Counted from the first letter of the stretch, positions 1-5,763 are shown. The stretch is 8,608 nt of DNA from CAYRNY01 sp964425755 (GCA_964425755.1 CAYRNY010000034.1:1-8608); one strand, 5' to 3'. Notes: generated by a model not told the origin, from the sequence alone. Program-made: numbers and translations.

Positions 1-331
1 TGAAGCGGTGCGTGGCGGCTTCTTTGCCGAACTGCTTGACCGCGGCGCGGATCAATTCCACCAGGGTATCGTGATACCGTGATACCATGGTGTCATGGTC
101 CCGTGCTACCGTGGTGTCATGCTCGCGTGGTTGTTTGTGCTTTTTATTTGTCTTGCGCGGAGATTTGGTCGATGCAGGGGACGATGGTTTCGCCGAAGCG
201 GTTTTTTGTTTCGCCGGTGGCTTGGATTCGGACCTCGCGTCACGTTCGGGCGGTGGGGGAGCGTCCGCCGGATTCGCGGGTGGCTTTGGCAGGTGGAAAA
301 ATGGGCTGTCGGCCAGGCCGCCTTTGCTCAT
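1..331 (-). CDS. Lys/Pro-rich protein with HDTxVxR octapeptide repeats, downstream partner of ParA (partial)
   Basis: An open frame of 110 codons starts at ATG 331-329 and leaves the window at its left edge, so the C-terminus is missing. The start overlaps the parA stop as ATGA, which implies translational coupling. Residues 1-68 are low-complexity and probably disordered, rich in Pro, Ala, Lys and Ser. Residues 70-93 hold three octapeptide repeats: EHDTTVAR, DHDTMVSR and YHDTLVEL. An amphipathic-looking segment follows (LVELIRAAVKQFGKEAATHRF). No catalytic motif is visible. From memory, proteins with HDT-type repeats occur next to parA in other Chloroflexota, but this was not checked. Its position, third after an RHH protein and ParA, suggests the ParA-stimulating or DNA-bridging partner that ParB supplies elsewhere; that is inference. 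The reading frame is well supported by the exact junction and by protein-level repeats whose third copy differs by synonymous codons. Confidence 0.8.
   Translation of the reverse strand, partial: MSKGGLADSPFFHLPKPPANPADAPPPPERDARSESKPPAKQKTASAKPSSPASTKSPRKTNKKHKQPREHDTTVARDHDTMVSRYHDTLVELIRAAVKQFGKEAATHRF
70..121 (-). repeat. 24-bp direct repeats encoding octapeptide HDT repeats
   Basis: On the plus strand, 78-97 and 102-121 match at 18 of 20 positions with an offset of 24 bp. A further partial copy begins at 70 (CGTGATACC). Each 20-bp unit is also an imperfect inverted repeat, for example CGTGATACC-AT-GGTGTCATG. Read on the minus strand, the units encode His-Asp-Thr-x-Val-x-Arg-x. The His-Asp-Thr codons are CAT GAC ACC twice and CAC GAT ACC once, so the third copy keeps the amino acids while changing bases. 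A coding repeat is therefore the simplest explanation, rather than an iteron or parS array, although a double role is not excluded. Confidence 0.85.
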
Positions 332-1089
332 CGCGCCACCACCTCCTTGACCAGCGCCTTGTACGCCCGCGCGCCGCTGCTGTTGGGCGCGTAATCAAAA
401 ACGTGCGTGTAGTTCGAGTGCGCTTCCTCCAGGCTGACGTTCTTGGGGATCGTGGTCTTGAACACCTTGTCACCGAAGTACACGCGCAGCTGGCGTTCGA
501 CGTCGCGCGACACGTTGGTGCGCTCGGTGAACGTACACAGCACGCCCAGGATATCGAGGTCGGGGTTAAGCTGTGTCTGCTTGACCATCGCCATCGTCTC
601 CTGCAGTTGCACCAGCCCCGACAGCGCGAAAAAGCCCGTCGAGACCGGGATCAGGATGCGGTCGCTGGCCACAAACGAGTTGATCGTCAGCAATCCCAGC
701 GCCGGGGGATTGTCGATGATGATGTGGTCGTACTGGTCCTTGAACTTTTCCAGCGCGCGTTTGAGCCGCTCGCTACGGTTGTCAAACGCCTGTGCCAGCT
801 CGAGATCCGCGCTCGACAGGCGGATGTGCGAGGGCACGACGTGCAGGTTGTCAAAACGCGTCTCGCGCACGGCAGCCGCCAGCGGCGAGAAGTTGAGGAT
901 CACGTTGTAGAGCGTCTTTTCCGGCTTGAGTTCGACGTCGGGGTGGATGAACACGCGCGTGGTGTTGGCCTGCGGGTCGATGTCGATCAGCAGCACCTTG
1001 TAGCCTTTCCGCGCCAGCCCCGCCGCCAGGTTGATCGCGGTGGTGCTCTTGGCGACACCTCCTTTTTGGTTGGCAACTGAGATGATCAT
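328..1089 (-). CDS. parA: ParA/Soj-family partition ATPase
   Basis: A 253-residue protein, the usual length for a small chromosomal or plasmid-type ParA without an N-terminal HTH. The deviant Walker A motif is KGGVAKST at residues 9-16, with signature Lys9 and catalytic-loop Lys14. Ala13 and Ser15 replace the more common Gly and Thr. Walker A' is DIDPQ (36-40) and Walker B is IIIDNPPALGLLT (123-135). In the family, ATP-dependent dimers bind DNA non-specifically and are released by a partner protein, which moves plasmids, chromosome origins or protein cargo. The start ATG (1089-1087) overlaps the stop of the upstream RHH gene as ATGA, and no Shine-Dalgarno is visible, so translation probably depends on coupling. 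The stop overlaps the start of the HDT-repeat gene in the same way. No canonical ParB or parS (TGTTTCACGTGAAACA) is visible here. The family is certain; the cargo is not. Confidence 0.95.
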   Translation of the reverse strand: MIISVANQKGGVAKSTTAINLAAGLARKGYKVLLIDIDPQANTTRVFIHPDVELKPEKTLYNVILNFSPLAAAVRETRFDNLHVVPSHIRLSSADLELAQAFDNRSERLKRALEKFKDQYDHIIIDNPPALGLLTINSFVASDRILIPVSTGFFALSGLVQLQETMAMVKQTQLNPDLDILGVLCTFTERTNVSRDVERQLRVYFGDKVFKTTIPKNVSLEEAHSNYTHVFDYAPNSSGARAYKALVKEVVAR

Positions 1090-1256
1090 GTTGGTTTGTG
1101 ACGTTTGACGTATTCGACGATGATCAGGCGCAGCAACGCCGACAGCGCGATGTGGCGCTCGTCGGCCAGTTCCTGGATCGCGCGCTTGAGCTCGTCCGGC
1201 GCGCGGAACTTGATCAGCGCCTGGCCGTTGGTCTTGTTTTTGCGGTTATGGGTCAT
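1086..1256 (-). CDS. Small ribbon-helix-helix DNA-binding protein, first gene of the parA operon
   Basis: A 56-residue protein from ATG 1256-1254. After a short basic tail (MTHNRKNKTN), residues 11-20 (GQALIKFRAP) fit the DNA-contacting beta strand. Residues 21-36 fit helix A, and 37-54 (ALSALLRLIIVEYVKRHK) fit helix B, the layout of CopG/Arc/ParG-type RHH proteins. A longer frame from TTG at 1316 is open, but that TTG belongs to a perfect TTGACA -35 box, so the extra 20 residues (including WLNYGNGPYR) would lie upstream of transcription; the ATG is preferred. There is no obvious Shine-Dalgarno, and the message may have a short leader. The gene is followed by parA with an ATGA overlap. RHH proteins encoded beside parA commonly repress their own operon and can act as centromere-binding partners. 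The inverted repeat at 1262-1283 is a natural target here, by inference. Confidence 0.85.
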   Translation of the reverse strand: MTHNRKNKTNGQALIKFRAPDELKRAIQELADERHIALSALLRLIIVEYVKRHKPT

Positions 1257-1261
1257 AGTTG

Positions 1262-1283
1262 GGACACGGTAGGGACCGTTTCC
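1262..1283. promoter_or_regulatory. Candidate RHH operator (22-bp inverted repeat)
   Basis: The plus strand reads GGA-c-ACGGT, a 4-base centre AGGG, then ACCGT-t-TCC. Eight of nine arm positions pair. The repeat lies between the -10 region (1288-1293) and the RHH start codon (1256), over the expected transcription start near 1281. A bound dimer or tetramer there would block initiation. Binding by the adjacent RHH protein is inferred from position and symmetry only. Confidence 0.6.
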
Positions 1284-1287
1284 GTAG

Positions 1288-1316
1288 TTTAACCATACCG
1301 CCGGGGGCGTTGTCAA
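1288..1316 (-). promoter_or_regulatory. Promoter of the RHH-parA-HDT operon
   Basis: On the minus strand there is a perfect -35 box TTGACA (1316-1311), a 17-bp spacer, and a weaker -10 candidate GTTAAA (1293-1288). It lies in the gap between the primase stop (1405) and the RHH start (1256). The strong -35 and correct spacing support it; the -10 matches the consensus at only three of six positions. It is the reason the upstream TTG is rejected as a start codon. Confidence 0.55.
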
Positions 1317-1404
1317 TAAGCAGATTTTGGCGGCGGGGCAGTGCGGGGGTAGTGGTCAATATCGTTTTCGGGCCGGCATAAGCGTTAGCGTCGCGCTGGT
1401 GGCG

Positions 1405-2376
1405 TCAGAAGAGCATCTGTGCCAGGTCTTTGATCGTGGCGCTGAAGTCGGTGTCTTGGCCGTGCGTCTCGCGCCACTTGCGCCAAAAATCCACCACCGA
1501 CCCGCCCCCGCACCCGGCGAAGCAGTGCCAGTAGTTGTTCTCGCGGTCGACGCTGAAGCTGGCGTGATGGTCGTCGTGGAACGGGCACAGCCCCTGGCCG
1601 CGCTCGTTGAGCTCGACATACCGGCTCACGAAGTCGTACACCGTGATGCGGTCTTTGATGCGCGCGGACAGCGTCTCGCCGCGACCTTTGCCGGTGGGGG
1701 AGAGCATGGGATCGGCTACGCGTTGTGTGTCATCTGGCGCACGCAGCAGCACCGCGTGGACAAACGGCGGGGGCACGGTCTGAGGGTGGGCGAGCATTTG
1801 GATTTGCGCGCGGATGGTGGGGGCGATGGGGGAGCCATCCGGGTGGACGAAATGGTAGCGGCGTCCGGTCTTGCGGTGGATGCCCAGCGGCAGCCGCACC
1901 AGCGAGCCGGGGCCGGTCGTGAGCGCGTCTTGTTTGGGAAACAGCTCGATGTCGTCAAGCTCGTGCTCGCGCAACAACCGGCGTCCAAAGTGGCGCGCAT
2001 CGGCACCGGGCACCGGGTCCGTGAAGAACAGCCACAGGTGCCCGCCGCGCCGGGAGCGTTCCAGGTATGGCGCGACTTCGTGTTCTGTCAACAAGTCACC
2101 CAACGCCAGTAAGCCCTGCCACTGGGCATCCGTATCCGCGTCCAGGCAGACCCACCGCGCGCGGTCCGCGCGGTCCAGCGCGTACGCGCCGAGCGTGACG
2201 AAGCCCTGCAGGTGCGCGGCGATGAGGTCTGTCGAGAGGGTTCTTTTGATGGCGACGTACCGGCCATCCGGGCGCTGGGCCGGGTAGATGTCGTAGCGGC
2301 TGATGAAGGTTGCGCCGTACGCGCGCGCCAATGAGCGATCTAGCTCGGGATGGCGCGGGCGCTCTGGTCTCGCCAT
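1405..2376 (-). CDS. AEP-superfamily primase with C-terminal CHC2 zinc finger
   Basis: A 323-residue protein with two parts. The N-terminal part (about 20-200) carries archaeo-eukaryotic primase hallmarks: the metal-binding pair D79 and D81 in WVCLDADTD, the nucleotide-binding SRRGGHLWLFF segment with S108 and H113, a likely third acidic residue in IELFPKQD (E144), and a following RLPLGIH motif (161-167). After a linker, residues 238-298 resemble the DnaG CHC2 zinc finger. The ligands are C264, H267, C285 and C289 in CPFH...HCFAGC, with a C-x3-C second pair where DnaG has C-x2-C; that spacing also occurs in phage and plasmid zinc fingers as I recall. No helicase domain is present. The role is probably primer synthesis, or primase-polymerase activity, for a replicon or integrated element. 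It lies upstream of, and on the same strand as, the RHH-parA operon, about 150 bp away and behind a separate promoter. The fold assignment is fairly firm; the biological role is inferred. Confidence 0.85.
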   Translation of the reverse strand: MARPERPRHPELDRSLARAYGATFISRYDIYPAQRPDGRYVAIKRTLSTDLIAAHLQGFVTLGAYALDRADRARWVCLDADTDAQWQGLLALGDLLTEHEVAPYLERSRRGGHLWLFFTDPVPGADARHFGRRLLREHELDDIELFPKQDALTTGPGSLVRLPLGIHRKTGRRYHFVHPDGSPIAPTIRAQIQMLAHPQTVPPPFVHAVLLRAPDDTQRVADPMLSPTGKGRGETLSARIKDRITVYDFVSRYVELNERGQGLCPFHDDHHASFSVDRENNYWHCFAGCGGGSVVDFWRKWRETHGQDTDFSATIKDLAQMLF

Positions 2377-2386
2377 GGCTGCTTAC

Positions 2387-2392
2387 ATTGTA
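2387..2392 (-). promoter_or_regulatory. Possible -10 box of the primase gene
   Basis: TACAAT on the minus strand lies 10 bases before the primase ATG, so transcription would start only about four bases before the start codon, giving a nearly leaderless message. No good -35 is seen at the right spacing (CTGCTT), and no Shine-Dalgarno precedes the ATG, which agrees with a leaderless start. The evidence is weak. Confidence 0.3.
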
Positions 2393-2487
2393 CGCTATCC
2401 GGCAAGTGGAAGCAGTGCGCGAGTAGGGTACTATGGAATTGCGGGTTAGGTGCTGTAAAATGCGGATGTCAAGGAAGTGCTTCGGCG

Positions 2488-2503
2488 TTGATCTTGTGAT
2501 CAA
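2488..2503. promoter_or_regulatory. CRP/FNR-like inverted repeat upstream of P1
   Basis: TTGATC-TTGT-GATCAA has perfect 6-bp arms. As half-sites this is TTGAT-N6-ATCAA: FNR-like half-sites (FNR itself uses N4) in the 16-bp CRP layout. The centre (2495.5) is about 60 bp upstream of the expected P1 start near 2555, close to the class I activator position of CRP-family proteins. The symmetry is seen directly; the regulator is inferred. Confidence 0.4.
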
Positions 2504-2519
2504 ACACCACAAATAAGAT

Positions 2520-2548
2520 TTGACACCCAAATAGGTCTGCGGTATTCT
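2520..2548 (+). promoter_or_regulatory. Promoter P1, facing the surface-glycan genes
   Basis: TTGACA at 2520-2525, a 17-bp spacer, then TATTCT at 2543-2548: a perfect -35, and four of six at the -10 including the three most conserved positions. Transcription would begin near 2555 and run into the 2931 gene. It lies in a locally AT-rich stretch. Confidence 0.6.
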
Positions 2549-2579
2549 CCAAAGAAAGCGGGAGACAAAATCCTTACGT

Positions 2580-2608
2580 TTGACGGTTAACATCGGTTAA
2601 CGTATTAT
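2580..2608 (+). promoter_or_regulatory. Promoter P2 with CGGTTAAC direct repeats in its spacer
   Basis: TTGACG at 2580-2585, a 17-bp spacer, then TATTAT at 2603-2608; five of six positions match at each box. Two exact CGGTTAAC copies (2584-2591 and 2594-2601) fill the spacer 10 bp apart, on the same face of the helix, each containing the palindrome GTTAAC. A protein bound there would occlude RNA polymerase, so this may be a repressor site. P2 starts exactly 60 bp after P1. Confidence 0.6.
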
Positions 2609-2918
2609 TAATATCCATCGCTGAAGACGCGCGATAACACCTACACAAGCTATTGTCCGCGACGGTTCGCACGAGTATGTATGTGCGGTTTGGCTCGGGT
2701 GCTCCAACCCGATGCTGTGGGCAGCTTGTTCTGTCTCCAAGCCTCGCGCGCGATCTCACCACATGTTGGGCGACATGTCGGAACGGCGGAGCATGCCAGA
2801 TGACCGGTGCTTCGCTCGAAGACAACTTCAGAAGCACGGATCCCGGTATACAACACCTCACCGATCATCTCACATCCTTTGCCCGCGCCCTGAGAAATCA
2901 TGATTTCGCCGAATGATT
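2609..2918 (+). other. Long structured leader of the 2931 gene, no convincing gene
   Basis: About 300 bases lie between P2 and the first supported gene. Visible hairpin-forming elements are TCGGGT/ACCCGA (2695-2700 and 2707-2712), GCTG/CAGC (2714-2725), the 10-bp palindrome CGACATGTCG (2771-2780), and GTGCTTC/GAAGCAC (2807-2813 and 2831-2837). That last loop contains GAAG-acaa-CTTC (2818-2829), so two alternative pairings compete. I do not recognise a known riboswitch class. Two short frames end at the ribosome binding site of the next gene: an 80-codon ATG frame 2677-2916 and a 6-codon frame 2900-2920. Neither has a clear Shine-Dalgarno. Confidence 0.4.
2894..2907. promoter_or_regulatory. 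Perfect 14-bp palindrome before the 2931 gene
   Basis: GAAATCATGATTTC is perfectly self-complementary and ends 11 bases before the ribosome binding site. It could be an operator for a dimeric regulator. As RNA it can pair only between two molecules or as a loop-strained hairpin. Its function is unknown; the symmetry is seen directly. Confidence 0.4.
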
Positions 2919-2924
2919 AAGGAG
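2919..2924 (+). promoter_or_regulatory. Ribosome binding site that sets the start at 2931
   Basis: AAGGAG lies six bases before ATG 2931. An in-frame ATG at 2913 lies upstream of this site and would place the Shine-Dalgarno inside its own coding sequence. The downstream ATG is therefore the start, and it also gives a clean signal peptide. Confidence 0.85.
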
Positions 2925-2930
2925 CCAACA

Positions 2931-4028
2931 ATGCGCCGTGGAGCACTCGTATTTGGAACCGTTCTCGTGCTGGTAGCTGCCCTTGTAGCAGCGAGCTTCC
3001 CGCCAGCGACAAATGTGCAGGCTGACAACCTGCTGCAAGACGCGCCAATTCTTGAAGGGTACGACATCTATTTCTCGGAGGCTGGGGACGAGGCCAGCCG
3101 CTTTGATCGCACCGATGCCGGGCTGTCCCGGTTTGCCGGGTTGGTCGAACTGCTCGGCGCGGAGATGTACACGCTCGAATGGCGCAACGGCATTGCCAGC
3201 AACGCCGACCTGGTCGTCATTGCCGGTCCCACAAGCGATCTGTCGGAAGACCAGGTCGCCTGGCTGTGGGCGTACCTGCAGAACGGTGGGCGATTGCTTC
3301 TGCTCGCCGATCCGCAAATTGAGCGCAACCGCGCCCTGGGAGCCGGACGGGGATTGTTCGCGCTGATGTGGGAAGATATGGGCTTGCGCGGGCGTGAAGA
3401 CGTCGTCGTGACGCAAGGCGACGAACTGCGCTCGGTCGTGCCGCCACCTGATCGCGTGCGCGGCGACGAACCGACGCCTACGCCCATGCCTGCGGTTGAA
3501 ATTCCCGGTTTGATCACGGATTTCTTCACGGCAAATGTAAATGCCGATCATTCCATTGGCGCGGGGTTCGATGACCGGCTGGCGTTCTTCGGTGCGCGGT
3601 CGCTGGAAGTTGACGAAGCGCCGCGTGAGGCGCAGGTCACGGCGCTGGTGTACTCCGACACGAACTTCTACGGTGAGACGGAGTTCAACACGTATCTCGA
3701 GAGCGACTACGCGGTCTATGATGAGGATGCCGACACTGCGCCAGGCTCGCTCGTGCTGGCAGCAGCGATGCAAGATTCCGGCACCGGCGCGCGCGTCGTT
3801 TTGATCGGGGATCGCGAATTTGCCACCAACGGCGGAGGCTTGCAAACCTCGCCACCTTACAGCGCCTCGTTCCTGTATCCCGGCAACATCCGCTTCCTGA
3901 TCAACGCGGTCGCGTGGCTGCTGGAAGCCGAGCAAACGGCTGATTTCACTTTCCCGACGCCTGGGCCAACCGGTACGCCGACGCTCGCCCCAACCCCTAC
4001 GCCTGTGCCGGAGGGCGAGTCGTCCTGA
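2931..4028 (+). CDS. Exported GldG-like protein with Pro/Thr-rich tail
   Basis: 365 residues from ATG 2931. Residues 1-31 form a signal peptide (MRR, a hydrophobic core, likely cleavage after VQA). Residues about 40-135 and 280-335 resemble the extracytoplasmic Rossmann/amidotransferase-like fold seen in GldG and related ABC-transporter auxiliary proteins. Key segments are ADLVVIAGPTSDLSEDQVAW (92-111), NGGRLLLLADP (118-128) and RVVLIGDREFATNGGGL (288-304). No catalytic cysteine is evident, so a binding or structural role is likelier than catalysis. A PTPTPMP linker lies at 181-187. The C-terminus (342-360) is a PTP-rich tail common in Chloroflexota secreted proteins. The next gene, 19 bases downstream, is a paralogue, so the two are probably co-transcribed. 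Family assignment is from motif memory; the molecular function is unknown. Confidence 0.8.
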   Translation: MRRGALVFGTVLVLVAALVAASFPPATNVQADNLLQDAPILEGYDIYFSEAGDEASRFDRTDAGLSRFAGLVELLGAEMYTLEWRNGIASNADLVVIAGPTSDLSEDQVAWLWAYLQNGGRLLLLADPQIERNRALGAGRGLFALMWEDMGLRGREDVVVTQGDELRSVVPPPDRVRGDEPTPTPMPAVEIPGLITDFFTANVNADHSIGAGFDDRLAFFGARSLEVDEAPREAQVTALVYSDTNFYGETEFNTYLESDYAVYDEDADTAPGSLVLAAAMQDSGTGARVVLIGDREFATNGGGLQTSPPYSASFLYPGNIRFLINAVAWLLEAEQTADFTFPTPGPTGTPTLAPTPTPVPEGESS

Positions 4029-4047
4029 CGGACCAGAAAGGCCCACG

Positions 4048-5739
4048 ATGCGCCGATACCATGCACTTCTGATAGTGCTGCTCGTCGTGACTCTGGTCCC
4101 GCGGGCGTTGCCGAGTCATGCGCAAGAGCCAACGACACCACCGCTGGTGGTATTTATCGAAGACCAGCGCCTGCGCACCGCGTCGATCATGGACCCGGGG
4201 CCGGACGGTGTGACACAACTTGAGGCGATCTTCCAACGCCTGGGGGCGCGAACGGTCTGGCTGCAGCTCGAAGAGCCGTTGCCCGAAGATGCCCGCGTGG
4301 TCGTGATGGTGCGCCCGCTGACCGGGTTGCCGGTGCAGTATGTCGCCCGGCTGTGGGTGCATCTGCTGCGAGGCAATCACCTGCTGCTGGCGATCGACCC
4401 GATCGGGCTGACCACTTATCGCGGGGAAGGCAATGTGCGCAGCAATCCCGACCGCGCCAGGGCCGGTTTGCCAACACTGTTGTCGATGGTTTACGGGATC
4501 AGTCTGCAGGATACACTGGCGGTCGAGCCGTGGTTCACAGTCGAGTCGCTCGCCGATAACACCACTGCGCATATCATGAGTCACGGCGAAAATATTGTCC
4601 AGCATCCGGTATTCGAACCGCTGGCGACGTATGATCTGCCGGTGCAGATGTGGGGCGCGCGGACGATGACCGTCGATCCGATTGGGCCGCATAGCCGAGC
4701 GTTCCCGTTGCTGTATACCGAGTCCGCGTATGGGGAAACGGATGCAGGCGTGTTCAATGGCAACGCGCCGCTGGAGATGAATATCGGCGCGGACAGCCAG
4801 GGACACCTGTTCACCGGCGCGCTGGCAGAAAACACAAACAACGGTTCGCGCGTGGTTGTGATGGGTGACTCCGAGATGCTGGAGAACGGATACGGGCTGG
4901 CGATTCTCGAAAACGGTGCTCCCGTGCATCTGGGAAACCAACTGCTGGCGGAGCGTCTGGCCGCGTGGCTGCTGGACGTGCCGGTAGAGGACTGGGCAGC
5001 ACTGCCAGCGACCTACACATGGATAGCAATCGACGGAGAGGTAGGGGATTGGGACGCGATCCAGCCGGTAGCCGAGGACGCGATCGACGACGCCTTGATG
5101 CCGCGTTATGACATTGCAAGCGTGCGTGCCTTTACCGACGACAGTTACCTGTACCTGCTGCTCGAATTGAGCCAGCCGCCAAACCAGGATGTCCGGCTGA
5201 CGTTGGGGATCGAAAACACGTTTGACGGGGTGTTTGATGTGCGGGTAGCGCTCACCGAAGATGAAGCGCATGTCCTTGAAGGTGATGCGCTGGCCGCTCC
5301 GATCCCGGATGCCAGCATGGCCGTGAGCGACGCGATCGAGGTCCGGCTGCCGCTGCGTGTCGCGGGACAAGGCGCGATGATCGGCTCGCTGTGTCTCACC
5401 GACAGCCGCACGGCGGTATCCTCGCCACCGGTGGACTGCGCAGCCGACAGACCCGTGCTGGTGCCCTCAGTCAGAACACAAGCGCCGGTTGACGTGCGCG
5501 GGTCTGGACCGCGCGTCATTGTGAGTACCCTCGAAGCGGGCGTCAATGTGCGGGCCGCGCCAAGCACCGATGCAGCGGTCTTGGATATCGTGCCGAACTC
5601 GCGCGCGTTTGCTGCCACCGGACGCACCGAATCCGGGGAATGGGTCCAGGTGCAGAGCGCAAGCTACACCGGCTGGCTGGCGAGTTTCCTGGTCAAGCCG
5701 AACGTGGCAATTGAGGAATTGCCGGTGGTGGAAGAATAA
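4048..5739 (+). CDS. Exported GldG-like protein with CBM9-like and SH3b domains
   Basis: 563 residues. A signal peptide (1-25) probably ends at SHA-Q. Residues 33-312 match the upstream protein in layout: ARVVVMVRPLTGLPVQYVAR (82-101) with HLLLAIDP (111-118), and RVVVMGDSEMLENGYGL (268-284), whose counterpart upstream is VVLIGDREFATNGGGL. Residues about 323-445 look like a CBM9/DOMON-type beta sandwich (AIDGEVGDWDAI, then RAFTDDSYLYLLLEL). C449 and C464 could form a disulfide. Residues 488-550 are a bacterial SH3 domain (GVNVRAAPSTDAAVLDIVP, then GEWVQVQ and GWLASFLV), a module that often binds cell-wall or surface polymers. A purine-rich AGAAAGG lies 5-11 bases before the ATG. The architecture and the neighbouring exporter suggest a role at the outer surface with glycan; no enzyme activity is indicated. 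Confidence 0.8.
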   Translation: MRRYHALLIVLLVVTLVPRALPSHAQEPTTPPLVVFIEDQRLRTASIMDPGPDGVTQLEAIFQRLGARTVWLQLEEPLPEDARVVVMVRPLTGLPVQYVARLWVHLLRGNHLLLAIDPIGLTTYRGEGNVRSNPDRARAGLPTLLSMVYGISLQDTLAVEPWFTVESLADNTTAHIMSHGENIVQHPVFEPLATYDLPVQMWGARTMTVDPIGPHSRAFPLLYTESAYGETDAGVFNGNAPLEMNIGADSQGHLFTGALAENTNNGSRVVVMGDSEMLENGYGLAILENGAPVHLGNQLLAERLAAWLLDVPVEDWAALPATYTWIAIDGEVGDWDAIQPVAEDAIDDALMPRYDIASVRAFTDDSYLYLLLELSQPPNQDVRLTLGIENTFDGVFDVRVALTEDEAHVLEGDALAAPIPDASMAVSDAIEVRLPLRVAGQGAMIGSLCLTDSRTAVSSPPVDCAADRPVLVPSVRTQAPVDVRGSGPRVIVSTLEAGVNVRAAPSTDAAVLDIVPNSRAFAATGRTESGEWVQVQSASYTGWLASFLVKPNVAIEELPVVEE

Positions 5740-5763
5740 CCGCCCTGAACGTATCGTTTTGAG

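Noticed and set aside
70..121. Iteron or parS-like centromere array
   Set aside because: The repeats lie in frame inside the gene after parA and encode a conserved octapeptide. They do not resemble TGTTTCACGTGAAACA. A second role as a DNA site remains possible but is not needed.
79..1080. 333-codon plus-strand frame antisense to parA
   Set aside because: It is the antisense reading of a ParA with all motifs intact. It has no recognisable domain, is Arg/Val/His-rich and has no ribosome binding site; such frames are common opposite GC-rich genes.
1257..1316. 20-residue N-terminal extension of the RHH protein from TTG 1316
   Set aside because: The TTG is part of a perfect -35 box. The extension would precede the transcription start, crosses the inverted repeat and adds nothing that fits an RHH fold.
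2574..2861. 95-codon minus-strand frame in the divergent intergenic region
   Set aside because: No ribosome binding site, domain or codon bias, and it overlaps the structured leader and P2 promoter of the opposite strand.
2677..2916. 80-codon plus-strand frame in the leader (from ATG 2677; open from TTG 2653)
   Set aside because: No Shine-Dalgarno, scattered cysteines, no recognisable motif, and a comparable open frame on the opposite strand. It could be a leader peptide, but nothing in the sequence supports it beyond being open.
2913..2930. Start of the first exported protein at ATG 2913
   Set aside because: The AAGGAG Shine-Dalgarno lies inside this extension and is correctly spaced for ATG 2931, which also begins a proper signal peptide.
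2898..5370. Two long minus-strand frames (382 and 457 codons) opposite the exported-protein genes
   Set aside because: Their products are Arg/His/Gln-rich with no domain or signal, as expected from GC-rich codon shadows. The plus-strand proteins have signal peptides, paralogy and SH3b/CBM-like domains.
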